A stretch of 64,000 nt of DNA from Conexibacter woesei DSM 14684 (lineage in GTDB: Bacteria; Actinomycetota; Thermoleophilia; Solirubrobacterales; Solirubrobacteraceae), in the NCBI RefSeq assembly GCF_000025265.1, contig NC_013739.1:4946001-5010000 (forward strand). The letters run 5' to 3'. A program made the translations under genes and the position numbers. This document shows positions 51,082 through 58,595 of the stretch, one piece after another; position 1 is the stretch's first letter, and each line of letters starts with the position of its first letter. The notes beneath the pieces are model-generated. The model ran no database searches and had not been told where the DNA came from. It saw only the letters and a list, made by a program, of their open reading frames with translations.

Positions 51082-51834
51082 ATGGAGTACCAGCGCCTGA
51101 TCCCCGACCCCGCCACGGTCGACAGCACCGAGCTGCTGCGCGACCTCGGGCTCGGTGCGCGCGCACCGGCCGAGCGCCCGTTCGTCGCCGTCAACTTCGC
51201 CGCGACGGTCGACGGCCGCATCGCGCTCGGCGGCCGCTCCGGCGCGATCGGCGACGACGGCGACACGGAGGTCTTCCGGCGCCTGCGGACCCAGGCCGAC
51301 GCGCTGCTCGTCGGCACCGGCACGCTGGCGGCCGAGCAGTACTCGCGCCCGATCCGCAGAGCGGAGCTGCGCGCCGCGCGCGAGGCGATCGGGCTCGCGC
51401 CGGTCCCGCCGCTGGTCGTCATCGCCCGCAGCGGCCGGCTGCCGCTGGAGATCCCGCTGTTCCAGGATCCCGACGCGCACGCGATCGTCTACACCGAAGT
51501 GGCTACCGAACCGCCCGCGGTGCCGGCGCGCGTCGAGCTGCAGCGGATCGACCCCGCCGCCGGCGAGCCGACGCTGACCGCGGCGCTGCGGCATCTGCGC
51601 CGCGAGCACGGGGTCCGCTCGCTGCTGTGCGAGGGCGGCCCGCAGCTGCTCAGCGGGCTGCTGCACGAAGGGCTCGTCGACGAGCTGTTCCTGACCGTCG
51701 CGCCGCAGCTCGCGGGCGGCGGCGGTGAGCCGACGCTGACGGGCGGCACAGCGCTCCCGTCCCCCGCCGAGCTGACGCTCGTGTGGGCGCTCGAACGCCG
51801 CGGGTCGCTCTACCTGCGCTACGCGATCGACTGA
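51082..51834 (+). CDS. Dihydrofolate reductase/RibD C-terminal-like reductase
   Basis: A 250-residue Rossmann-like NADPH reductase of the RibD_C family. FVAVNFAATVDGRIALGGRSG opens the fold, RLRTQADALLVGTGTL gives the dinucleotide region, and LLCEGGPQLLSGLLHEGLVDELFLTVAPQLAGG the conserved C-terminal block. It probably reduces a pyrimidine intermediate of riboflavin synthesis or a related pteridine or pyrimidine; the deaminase half of RibD is absent and no rib gene is beside it. Exact substrate is unknown. Confidence 0.87.
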   Translation: MEYQRLIPDPATVDSTELLRDLGLGARAPAERPFVAVNFAATVDGRIALGGRSGAIGDDGDTEVFRRLRTQADALLVGTGTLAAEQYSRPIRRAELRAAREAIGLAPVPPLVVIARSGRLPLEIPLFQDPDAHAIVYTEVATEPPAVPARVELQRIDPAAGEPTLTAALRHLRREHGVRSLLCEGGPQLLSGLLHEGLVDELFLTVAPQLAGGGGEPTLTGGTALPSPAELTLVWALERRGSLYLRYAID

Positions 51835-51898
51835 CGCGCGCTGCGCCCGGACCGCGGCCGATTGGCATGGCGGCAGTCGAAATGGTTGCCGCGCGGTG

Positions 51899-51904
51899 TA
51901 GCCT
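51899..51904 (+). promoter_or_regulatory. TAGCCT box, likely -10 for the rpiB leader
   Basis: TAGCCT is followed by 6 bases and then the ATG at 51911 that opens an 11-codon frame. This is a leaderless-type start. Confidence 0.4.
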
Positions 51905-51910
51905 GACGAC

Positions 51911-51946
51911 ATGTCGGACGCCGCCGTAGCAGAGACGCCTGAATGA
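51911..51946 (+). CDS. Possible 11-residue leader peptide overlapping rpiB
   Basis: ATG TCG GAC... encodes MSDAAVAETPE and ends with TGA overlapping the rpiB start as ATGA. It sits right behind a TAGCCT box. Such a frame would couple rpiB translation to termination of the leader. It is too short to have homology support. Confidence 0.4.
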   Translation: MSDAAVAETPE

Positions 51947-52401
51947 GAATCGCCTGCGGCTTCGACCACGCGGGCGTCGCATTGCGCGAGCCGATCGAGG
52001 CGGCGCTGCGCGAGGCTGGCCACGAGGTCGTCGACGCGGGCACCTACGACGACTATCCGTACGCCGCGGTCGCCGTCGCCAAGGCGCTCGCCGACGGAGC
52101 CGAGCGCGCCGTGCTCGTCTGCGGCTCGGGTGCCGGCGTCGCGGTCGCGGCGTCCAAGCTGCCCGGCATCCGCGCGGCGACGGTCCACGACACCTACACC
52201 GCGCACCAGGGCGTCGAGCACGACGACCTCAACGTGCTCTGCCTCGGCTCGCGCGTCGTCGGCCCAGAGCTGGCGAACGAGATCGTGCTCGTCTACGCGG
52301 CCGCCTCCCGCTCTTCCGCCGAACGCCACGCGCGCCGCCTGGCCCAGGTCGCGCTGATCGAGCGCGACGGCTTCGACGCGCTTCCCATGCCACCCCCCTG
52401 A
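51943..52401 (+). CDS. rpiB: Ribose 5-phosphate isomerase B
   Basis: A 152-residue RpiB/LacA-type isomerase that interconverts ribose 5-phosphate and ribulose 5-phosphate. GFDHAGVALREPI at the start, the catalytic cysteine in LVCGSGAGVAVAASKLPGIRA, and the HDTYTAHQGVEHDDLNVLCLGSR block are intact. It heads an operon with the transaldolase/glucose 6-phosphate isomerase fusion and 6-phosphogluconolactonase. Its start overlaps the stop of a possible 11-residue leader peptide. Confidence 0.95.
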   Translation: MRIACGFDHAGVALREPIEAALREAGHEVVDAGTYDDYPYAAVAVAKALADGAERAVLVCGSGAGVAVAASKLPGIRAATVHDTYTAHQGVEHDDLNVLCLGSRVVGPELANEIVLVYAAASRSSAERHARRLAQVALIERDGFDALPMPPP

Positions 52402-52415
52402 GGAGAGACCGCCAG

Positions 52416-55178
52416 ATGACCACCGTTCCCGCCACGACCCCGGTAGCCAGGCTCGCGCAGCTCGGCACCAGCGCCTGGCTCGACTCGATCCGCCGCTCGA
52501 TGCTGACCGGCGGCGAGTTGGCGCAGCTCGTGAACGAGGACGGCGTCGTCGGCGTCACGTCGAACCCGTCGATCTTCGAGCAGGCGATCCTCGGCAGCGC
52601 CGACTACGACGAGCGGCTGACGGAGCTGACCCACTCCGGCGCGAGCGTGCAGGAGGTCTACGAGACGCTGGCGCTGGAGGACGTGCGCGCCGCCGCGGAC
52701 GTGCTGCGCCCGGTCTACGACCGCACCGACGGGATCGACGGCTACGTCTCGCTGGAGGTCGCGCCCGAGCTGGCGCGCGACACCGACGGCACGCTCGCCG
52801 CCGCGCGCGACCTGTGGGCGCGCTACGACAAGCCGAACGCGATGATCAAGATCCCCGGCACGACCGAGGGCCTCGGCGCGATCCGCGCCGCGATCGGCGA
52901 CGGGATCAACGTCAACGTCACGCTGCTGTTCTCGCTCGAGGCGTACGCCGACGTCGTCGAGGCGTGGATCTCCGGCCTGGAGGATCGCGCCGCCAGAGGC
53001 GATCCGATCGACCGCGTCCACTCGGTCGCCTCGTTCTTCGTCTCGCGCGTCGACTCCGCCGTCGACAAGCGGCTCGACGCGCTCGGCAGAGACGAGCTGC
53101 GCGGCCGCGCAGCCGTCGCCAACGCCCAGCTCGCGTACGCGCATTGGCAGGAGGTCGTTCGCTCCGAGCGCTTCGAGGCGCTGCGCGCGAAGGGCGCGCA
53201 CCCGCAGCGGCTGCTGTGGGCGTCGACCGGCACGAAGGACCCGCGCTACCCGGACACGAAGTACGTCGCCGAGCTGGCCGGCCCCGAGACGGTCAACACG
53301 ATGCCGCTCGCGACGCTGCTCGCCTACCAGGACCACGGCACCGAGACCGAGCCGCTGCTGCAGGACGCGGCCGCCGCCGGGCGGGCGTCGATCGACGCCG
53401 TCGAGGCCGCGGGCGTCTCGATCCGAGAGGTCACCGACGAGCTGCTGGCGGCCGGCATCGACGCGTTCGCGGAGGCGATGGAGCGGCTGCTGGCCGGCGT
53501 CGCGACGAGGCGGACCGCGGTCCTCGCCGGCGAGGTCGCCGGGATCGAGGCGCAGCTGACCGACGCGCAGGCGAAGGCGATCGGCGCGCGCGTCGACTGG
53601 GCGCGCGAGCAGAACGTGCTGCGCCGCGTGTGGGCGAAGGACGACACGCTGTGGGCGGAGGGCGACGACAAGCCGAGCGACCGGCTCGGCTGGCTGACGA
53701 TCGCCGGCGCCTCGCTCGACCACCTCGACGAGGTGACGGCGTTCGTCGAGCAGGTCCGCGGCGAGGGCTTCACCGACGTGACGCTGCTCGGCATGGGCGG
53801 TTCGAGCCTCGCGCCGGAGGTGCTGCGGCTGTCGTTCGGCGCCGCCGACGGCTACCTGAAGCTGCACGTGCTCGACACGACGCACCCGGACGCGATCGCG
53901 GCGCTGGAGGAGCGGCTCCCGCTCGACAGAACGCTCTTCCTCGTCTCCTCGAAGTCGGGCGGGACGCTGGAGCCGCGCTCGATGCACGCCCACTTCCACG
54001 CGCGCGTCCCGGACGGGCGCCAGTGGGCGGCGGTGACCGACCCCGGCACCGCGCTCGAAGCGCTCGCGCAGGAAGAGGGCTTCCGCAAGGTCTTCCACGG
54101 CGCACCCGACATCGGCGGCCGCTACTCCGCGCTGTCCGCCTTCGGCGTCGTCCCGGCCGCTCTGCTCGGGATCGACGTGCGCGCGCTGCTGGAGAAGGCC
54201 GAGGTCGCCGCGAGGGCAGCCGAGCCGTCGATCGACCCGAGCGACGCGCCCGCCGCGTGGCTCGGCCTCGCGATCGGCGAGCTGGCGACGCAAGGCCGCG
54301 ACAAGCTGACGTTCGTCGTCGACGAGCCGCTCGCCTCCGCCGGCCTGTGGCTGGAGCAGCTCGTCGCCGAGTCGACCGGCAAGCACGGCAAGGGGATCGT
54401 GCCGATCGCGGACGAGCCGCTCGGCGACCCCGCCGTCTACGGCGACGACCGCGTCTTCGTCCACATCCGCAACGCCTCCGCCGGCGCCGCCGGGACGCGC
54501 AAGCAGCTCGACGCGCTCGCGGCGGCCGGCCACCCGGTGATCCCGTTCCCGTTCGACGAGCTGGCCGACCTCGGCGCGCTCTTCTTCCACTGGGAGATGG
54601 CGGTCGCGATCGCCGGTGCGGTGATCGGCATCAACGCCTTCGACCAGCCGAACGTGCAGGCGGCGAAGGACCTTACGATCAGCACGATCGAGGCGTACGA
54701 GCGCGACGGCGCGTTCCCCGCCGAGGACGCCACGGCGGTGCCGGGCGACGTCGCGCCGGGCGCGCTGCTGAGCATCCTCGACGCCGCCGAGGCCGGCTCC
54801 TACGTCGCGACGATGGCGTACCTGGCGCCGAACCCGGACACGGACTCGGCGCTGGAGGCGCTGCGGCTCGCGATCCGGGCGCGCAGCGGCGCGGCGACGA
54901 CCGTCGGCTACGGCCCGCGCTTCCTGCACTCGACCGGCCAGCTGCACAAGGGAGGGCCGGCGACGGGCATCTTCGTCCAGCTGATCGACGACGGCCGCGA
55001 GGGCGTCGACGTGCCGGGCGCCGGCTACGACTTCGCCGCGCTCGTGCGCGCGCAGGCGATCGGCGACGGCAACGCGCTGCGCTCGCACGGGCTGCCGTTC
55101 CTGCGAATCCACCTGCCGGGCGACGCCGCCGCGGGGATCGAGGCGCTTGCCGCCGCGCTGGCGGGAGCGGCGCGATGA
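52416..55178 (+). CDS. tal-pgi: Bifunctional transaldolase/glucose-6-phosphate isomerase
   Basis: A 920-residue fusion. The N-terminal half (about residues 1-370) is a transaldolase: GVTSNPSIFEQAI, the Schiff-base lysine in AMIKIPGTTEGL, and LWASTGTKDP. The C-terminal half is a phosphoglucose isomerase: LLGMGGSSLAPEVLRL, LFLVSSKSGGTLEP, and the substrate-binding NAFDQPNVQAAK. The fusion channels fructose 6-phosphate between the pentose phosphate and Embden-Meyerhof routes. It is known from several actinobacteria and other bacteria. An AGGAGAGA ribosome site precedes the ATG, and the stop overlaps pgl (ATGA). Confidence 0.95.
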   Translation: MTTVPATTPVARLAQLGTSAWLDSIRRSMLTGGELAQLVNEDGVVGVTSNPSIFEQAILGSADYDERLTELTHSGASVQEVYETLALEDVRAAADVLRPVYDRTDGIDGYVSLEVAPELARDTDGTLAAARDLWARYDKPNAMIKIPGTTEGLGAIRAAIGDGINVNVTLLFSLEAYADVVEAWISGLEDRAARGDPIDRVHSVASFFVSRVDSAVDKRLDALGRDELRGRAAVANAQLAYAHWQEVVRSERFEALRAKGAHPQRLLWASTGTKDPRYPDTKYVAELAGPETVNTMPLATLLAYQDHGTETEPLLQDAAAAGRASIDAVEAAGVSIREVTDELLAAGIDAFAEAMERLLAGVATRRTAVLAGEVAGIEAQLTDAQAKAIGARVDWAREQNVLRRVWAKDDTLWAEGDDKPSDRLGWLTIAGASLDHLDEVTAFVEQVRGEGFTDVTLLGMGGSSLAPEVLRLSFGAADGYLKLHVLDTTHPDAIAALEERLPLDRTLFLVSSKSGGTLEPRSMHAHFHARVPDGRQWAAVTDPGTALEALAQEEGFRKVFHGAPDIGGRYSALSAFGVVPAALLGIDVRALLEKAEVAARAAEPSIDPSDAPAAWLGLAIGELATQGRDKLTFVVDEPLASAGLWLEQLVAESTGKHGKGIVPIADEPLGDPAVYGDDRVFVHIRNASAGAAGTRKQLDALAAAGHPVIPFPFDELADLGALFFHWEMAVAIAGAVIGINAFDQPNVQAAKDLTISTIEAYERDGAFPAEDATAVPGDVAPGALLSILDAAEAGSYVATMAYLAPNPDTDSALEALRLAIRARSGAATTVGYGPRFLHSTGQLHKGGPATGIFVQLIDDGREGVDVPGAGYDFAALVRAQAIGDGNALRSHGLPFLRIHLPGDAAAGIEALAAALAGAAR

Positions 55179-55876
55179 TCCAGCTGACCGTCGCGGGCGA
55201 CTCCGAGTCGACCGCACGCACCACCGCCGAACGGATCGCCGCCGCGATCGCGGACGCGCGCGCCGAACGCGGCGTCGCGCACATCTCGCTCGCCGGCGGC
55301 CGCACGCCGGCGCGCACCTACCGCGTGCTGGCGCGGATCGTCGACGACTGGAGCGGCGTCCACTGCTGGTTCGGCGACGAGCGCTGCGTGCCGCTCGACG
55401 ACCCTGACAGCAACCACCGGCTGATCGTCGAGAACCTGTTGGACAACGCGTCACAGCCGCATCCGACGATCCACCCGGTGACCGGCGCGGCAGACGATCC
55501 CGCCGCCGCGGCGGCCGCCTACGAGCAGGAGCTGCGGGCCGCCCTGCCGGGCGATCCGCCGCAGCTCGACGTGGCGCTGCTCGGCCTCGGCGAGGACGGC
55601 CACACGGCGTCGCTGTTCCCCAACGACCCGGTGCTGGAGGAGCAGGAGCGGCTGTGCGTGTCGGTGCACGGCACGAAGCCGCCGTTCGAGCGGATCACGC
55701 TGACGCTCCCGATCCTGCGCGCGGCGCGCAAGACGATCGTGCTGGCGGAGGGCGCGGGCAAGGCGTGGGCGATCCAGCAGCTGATGGCCGGGCCGACGAC
55801 GAGGATCCCCGCCAGCATGCTCGACGGCGGCGAGGAGATCGAGCTGATCGTCGACCACACGGCGGCTCCGGGCTGA
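55175..55876 (+). CDS. pgl: 6-phosphogluconolactonase
   Basis: A 233-residue DevB/Pgl-type lactonase that hydrolyses 6-phosphogluconolactone in the oxidative pentose phosphate route. HISLAGGRTPARTYRVL is the N-terminal signature, HCWFGDERCVPLDDPDSNHR the second block, and LLGLGEDGHTASLFP the catalytic block with the conserved histidine. Its ATG overlaps the tal/pgi stop, giving the order rpiB-tal/pgi-pgl. The dehydrogenases (zwf, gnd) are not present here. Confidence 0.95.
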   Translation: MIQLTVAGDSESTARTTAERIAAAIADARAERGVAHISLAGGRTPARTYRVLARIVDDWSGVHCWFGDERCVPLDDPDSNHRLIVENLLDNASQPHPTIHPVTGAADDPAAAAAAYEQELRAALPGDPPQLDVALLGLGEDGHTASLFPNDPVLEEQERLCVSVHGTKPPFERITLTLPILRAARKTIVLAEGAGKAWAIQQLMAGPTTRIPASMLDGGEEIELIVDHTAAPG

Positions 55877-55924
55877 TCGCCCGATTGGCACATCGACGCT
55901 CCGGGTTTCGGTTCGAGCGCTGAG

Positions 55925-57265
55925 GTGAAAGACTTCCCCTCGATGCCGAGCCAGACGGCAGCCAGCACGAGCGACGTCGACGCGGTCGTCCATGCGCTGA
56001 CGGAGACGCGTGCCCGGACGCGCGTGCTCGTCGGCCACCTCGACGAGGCGACGCTCGACCGCGTCCACACGCCGCTGATGAGCCCGCTGGTCTGGGACCT
56101 CGGGCACATCGCGGCGTTCGAGGACCTGTGGGCGGTGCGGGCATTCGCCGGCGAGCCGCTGCTGCGCGAGGACCTGGCGCAGGTCTACGACGCGTTCGAG
56201 ACGCCGCGCGCCGACCGCGGCGACGTGCCGTACCTGCGCCGTCGCGAGGCGTTCGACTACCTCGACGCCGTGCGCGAGCGGACGCTCGCCGCGATCGCCC
56301 GGCGCGGCGTCGACCCGCTTCTGCACGAGCTGGTGATCCGCCACGAGCAGCAGCACGGCGAGACGATGCTGCAGACGATGGAGCTGGCGCGCCTGCCCGC
56401 CCCGGCGGACGCGCTCGACCCGCCGCTCGTGGACCGCGGCGCCGGCTCCGGCGCCGCCCGCTCGCCCGGCGTCGGCGGGCTGGAGCTGGTGACGGTCGCG
56501 GCCGGCCCCGCGACGGTCGGCGCCGGACCGGTCGCGACGGAAGGCTTCTCCTACGACAACGAGCGCCCGCGCCATCCGGTCGGGCTGGCCGCCTTCCGCA
56601 TCGGCCGCACGCCGATCACGAACGCGACGTTCCTGACGTTCGTCGAGGGCGGCGGCTACGAGCGGCGCGAGTGGTGGTCGCGCGAAGCGTGGGCGTGGAA
56701 GGAGGAGCACGACATCGAGCGACCGTCCGGGTGGACGACGGACGGGCGCGAGTGGCGCCTGGACAGCTGCGTGCCGCTCGACCCCGACAAGCCCGTCGTC
56801 CACGTCTCGTGGTTCGAGGCCGACGCCTTCGCACGCGCGCACGGCGCGCGACTGCCGACCGAGGCGGAGTGGGAGAAGGCGGCGACCTGGGACCACGCGA
56901 CGGGCGCCGCGCGACGTCACCCGTGGGGCGAGGGCGACGCGCGCGGCCGCGCGAACGTCGACTGGCGCCGCTACGGCACCGCGCCGGTCGGCGCCTACGC
57001 CGCCGGCGCCGCGCCGTCCGGCTGCCTCGGGATGGTCGGCGACGTGTGGGAGTGGACCGCCAGCGAGTTCCGCGGCTACCCCGGCTTCGTCGCCGATCCC
57101 TACCGCGAGTACTCCGAGGTCTTCTACGGACCCGACTACCGCGTGCTGCGCGGCGGCTCGTGGGCGACGCGCGCCCGCGTCGCGACCGCGACGTTCCGCA
57201 ACTGGGACTACCCGCAGCGTCGCCAGATCTTCGCCGGCTTCCGAATCGCAAAGGACGCTCCATGA
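55925..57265 (+). CDS. egtB: Ergothioneine synthase EgtB (non-heme iron sulfoxide synthase)
   Basis: A 446-residue protein with an N-terminal DinB-like helical domain and a C-terminal formylglycine-generating-enzyme-like domain. The iron ligands fit His61 (DLGHIAAFEDLW) and the H-x3-H-x-E motif at 140-146 (HEQQHGE). The C-terminal fold has LPTEAEWEKAATWD, GDVWEWTASEFRGYPG and VLRGGSWATRARV. EgtB joins hercynine with cysteine or gamma-Glu-Cys using oxygen. It starts at GTG 55925 (ATG 55943 is possible). egtD follows with an ATGA overlap. No egtA or egtC is adjacent, so direct use of cysteine is possible; that is inference. Confidence 0.93.
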   Translation: MKDFPSMPSQTAASTSDVDAVVHALTETRARTRVLVGHLDEATLDRVHTPLMSPLVWDLGHIAAFEDLWAVRAFAGEPLLREDLAQVYDAFETPRADRGDVPYLRRREAFDYLDAVRERTLAAIARRGVDPLLHELVIRHEQQHGETMLQTMELARLPAPADALDPPLVDRGAGSGAARSPGVGGLELVTVAAGPATVGAGPVATEGFSYDNERPRHPVGLAAFRIGRTPITNATFLTFVEGGGYERREWWSREAWAWKEEHDIERPSGWTTDGREWRLDSCVPLDPDKPVVHVSWFEADAFARAHGARLPTEAEWEKAATWDHATGAARRHPWGEGDARGRANVDWRRYGTAPVGAYAAGAAPSGCLGMVGDVWEWTASEFRGYPGFVADPYREYSEVFYGPDYRVLRGGSWATRARVATATFRNWDYPQRRQIFAGFRIAKDAP

Positions 57266-58263
57266 CACCGCTCGGCACTGCCGACCCCGAGATCGTGATC
57301 GACCGGCACCTCGACGAGGCGCACGAGCGCGGCCTCGCCGACGACGTGCTCGACGGGCTGACGCGGCCGTTCAAGGAGCTGCCGCCGAAGCACTTCTACG
57401 ACGAGCGCGGCTGCGAGCTGTTCGACCAGATCTGCGAGCTGCCGGAGTACTACCCGACGCGCACCGAGCGCGCGATCCTCGAAGCCGAGGCGGCCGCGAT
57501 CGTCGCCGAGACGGGCGCCGCCGAGCTGGTCGAGCTGGGCTCCGGCACGGCGGCGAAGACGCGCGTGCTGCTCGACGCGATGGCGGCCGCGGGCAGACTC
57601 CGCCGCTACGTCCCGCTCGACGTCGCCGAGACGGTCGTGCAGGCGAGCGCGGAGGCGCTCGTGGAGGAGTACCCGGGGATGCAGGTGCACGGCGTGATCG
57701 GCGACTTCGAGCGCCATCTCGGCCGGATCCCGCCGCCGGTCTCCGGCGAGCCGCGGATCGTCGCGCTGCTCGGCGGCACGATCGGCAACTTCCCGCCCGG
57801 CTCGCGGCGGCGGCTGCTGCGCGAGATCGGCGAGCTGCTGGGGCCGGAGGACCGCCTGCTGCTCGGCACGGGGCTGGTGATCGATACGCCGACGCTGGAG
57901 GCCGCCTACGACGACGAGGCGGGCGTGACGGCCGAGTTCAACCGCAACGTGCTGCGCGTCGTCAACCGCGAGCTGGACGCCGACTTCCCGCTCGACGGCT
58001 TCGACCACATCGCGTTCTTCGACACGCGCCACGAGTGGATCGAGATGCGGCTGCGCGCGCGGCGGCCGTGCTCGGTGCTGGTCGGCGCGCTCGGGCTGCG
58101 GATCGAGCTGGCCGCCGGCGAGGAGATCCGCACCGAGATCAGCGCCAAGTTCACGCACGCGCGCGTGCTCGGCGACTACGAGGCCGCCGGGCTGCGGCTG
58201 ACCGGCTGGCACACCGACGCCGACGAGCGCTTCGCACTGTCGCTGGCGGCGCCGGCCGGCTGA
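57262..58263 (+). CDS. egtD: L-histidine N-alpha-methyltransferase EgtD
   Basis: A 333-residue DUF2260 methyltransferase that trimethylates histidine to hercynine. FKELPPKHFYDERGCELFDQI and ELPEYYPTRTERAIL are characteristic of EgtD, the SAM-binding site is in ELVELGSGTAAKTRVLLDA, and LLGGTIGNFPPGSRRRLL is the third block. The tyrosines needed for histidine binding are present in the YYPTRTE motif. It is translationally coupled to egtB. Together the two genes give the core ergothioneine route. Confidence 0.94.
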   Translation: MTPLGTADPEIVIDRHLDEAHERGLADDVLDGLTRPFKELPPKHFYDERGCELFDQICELPEYYPTRTERAILEAEAAAIVAETGAAELVELGSGTAAKTRVLLDAMAAAGRLRRYVPLDVAETVVQASAEALVEEYPGMQVHGVIGDFERHLGRIPPPVSGEPRIVALLGGTIGNFPPGSRRRLLREIGELLGPEDRLLLGTGLVIDTPTLEAAYDDEAGVTAEFNRNVLRVVNRELDADFPLDGFDHIAFFDTRHEWIEMRLRARRPCSVLVGALGLRIELAAGEEIRTEISAKFTHARVLGDYEAAGLRLTGWHTDADERFALSLAAPAG

Positions 58264-58276
58264 GCCGTGGCGCGGG

Positions 58277-58292
58277 CCCGCCTAGCGGCGGG
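58277..58292. terminator. Hairpin between convergent egtD and GlsB-like gene
   Basis: CCCGCC-TAGC-GGCGGG, a 6-bp perfect stem with a 4-base loop, lies after the egtD stop and overlaps the stop of the convergent gene. No T-tract. Confidence 0.35.
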
Positions 58293-58557
58293 TGTTGTAC
58301 GGCGTCACGCGCTCGCCGCGCGAGCGCCGCAGGCCCCACAGCAGCAGCGTCGAGACGAGCACCGAGAGGACGATCCCGGCGCCGTCGGAGTCGAACAGCA
58401 GCCGCATCGCGAGGCCGGCGATCAGCGTGCCGGCGAGGCCGAGCCCGATCGTCGCCCAGATCGACATCGGGTCCGGCCCCGGCAGCGCCAGCCGCGCGAG
58501 CGCGCCGACGACGAGGCCGATCACGACGAGCGCCAGCAGGTATGCGATCAGGTCCAT
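58282..58557 (-). CDS. GlsB/YeaQ/YmgE-family stress-response membrane protein
   Basis: A 91-residue integral membrane protein of the transglycosylase-associated family. Three hydrophobic helices with a glycine pattern (IAYLLALVVIGLVVGALARL, IWATIGLGLAGTLIAGLAM, IVLSVLVSTLLLWGL) match the family. It is a small stress-associated protein without known enzymatic activity. TACGCT on the minus strand (58569-58564) lies 6 bases before the ATG, so it may be leaderless. Its promoter faces the FUSC gene on the other strand. Confidence 0.85.
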   Translation of the reverse strand: MDLIAYLLALVVIGLVVGALARLALPGPDPMSIWATIGLGLAGTLIAGLAMRLLFDSDGAGIVLSVLVSTLLLWGLRRSRGERVTPYNTRR

Positions 58558-58583
58558 CGCGAGAGCGTACCCGGGCGGCGCCC

Positions 58584-58589
58584 TATGAT
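58584..58589 (+). promoter_or_regulatory. TATGAT box, likely -10 of the FUSC gene
   Basis: TATGAT lies 6 bases before GTG 58596, an excellent -10 match with no Shine-Dalgarno. The opposite-strand TACGCT box is 15 bases away. Confidence 0.5.
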
Positions 58590-58595
58590 CGCCCC

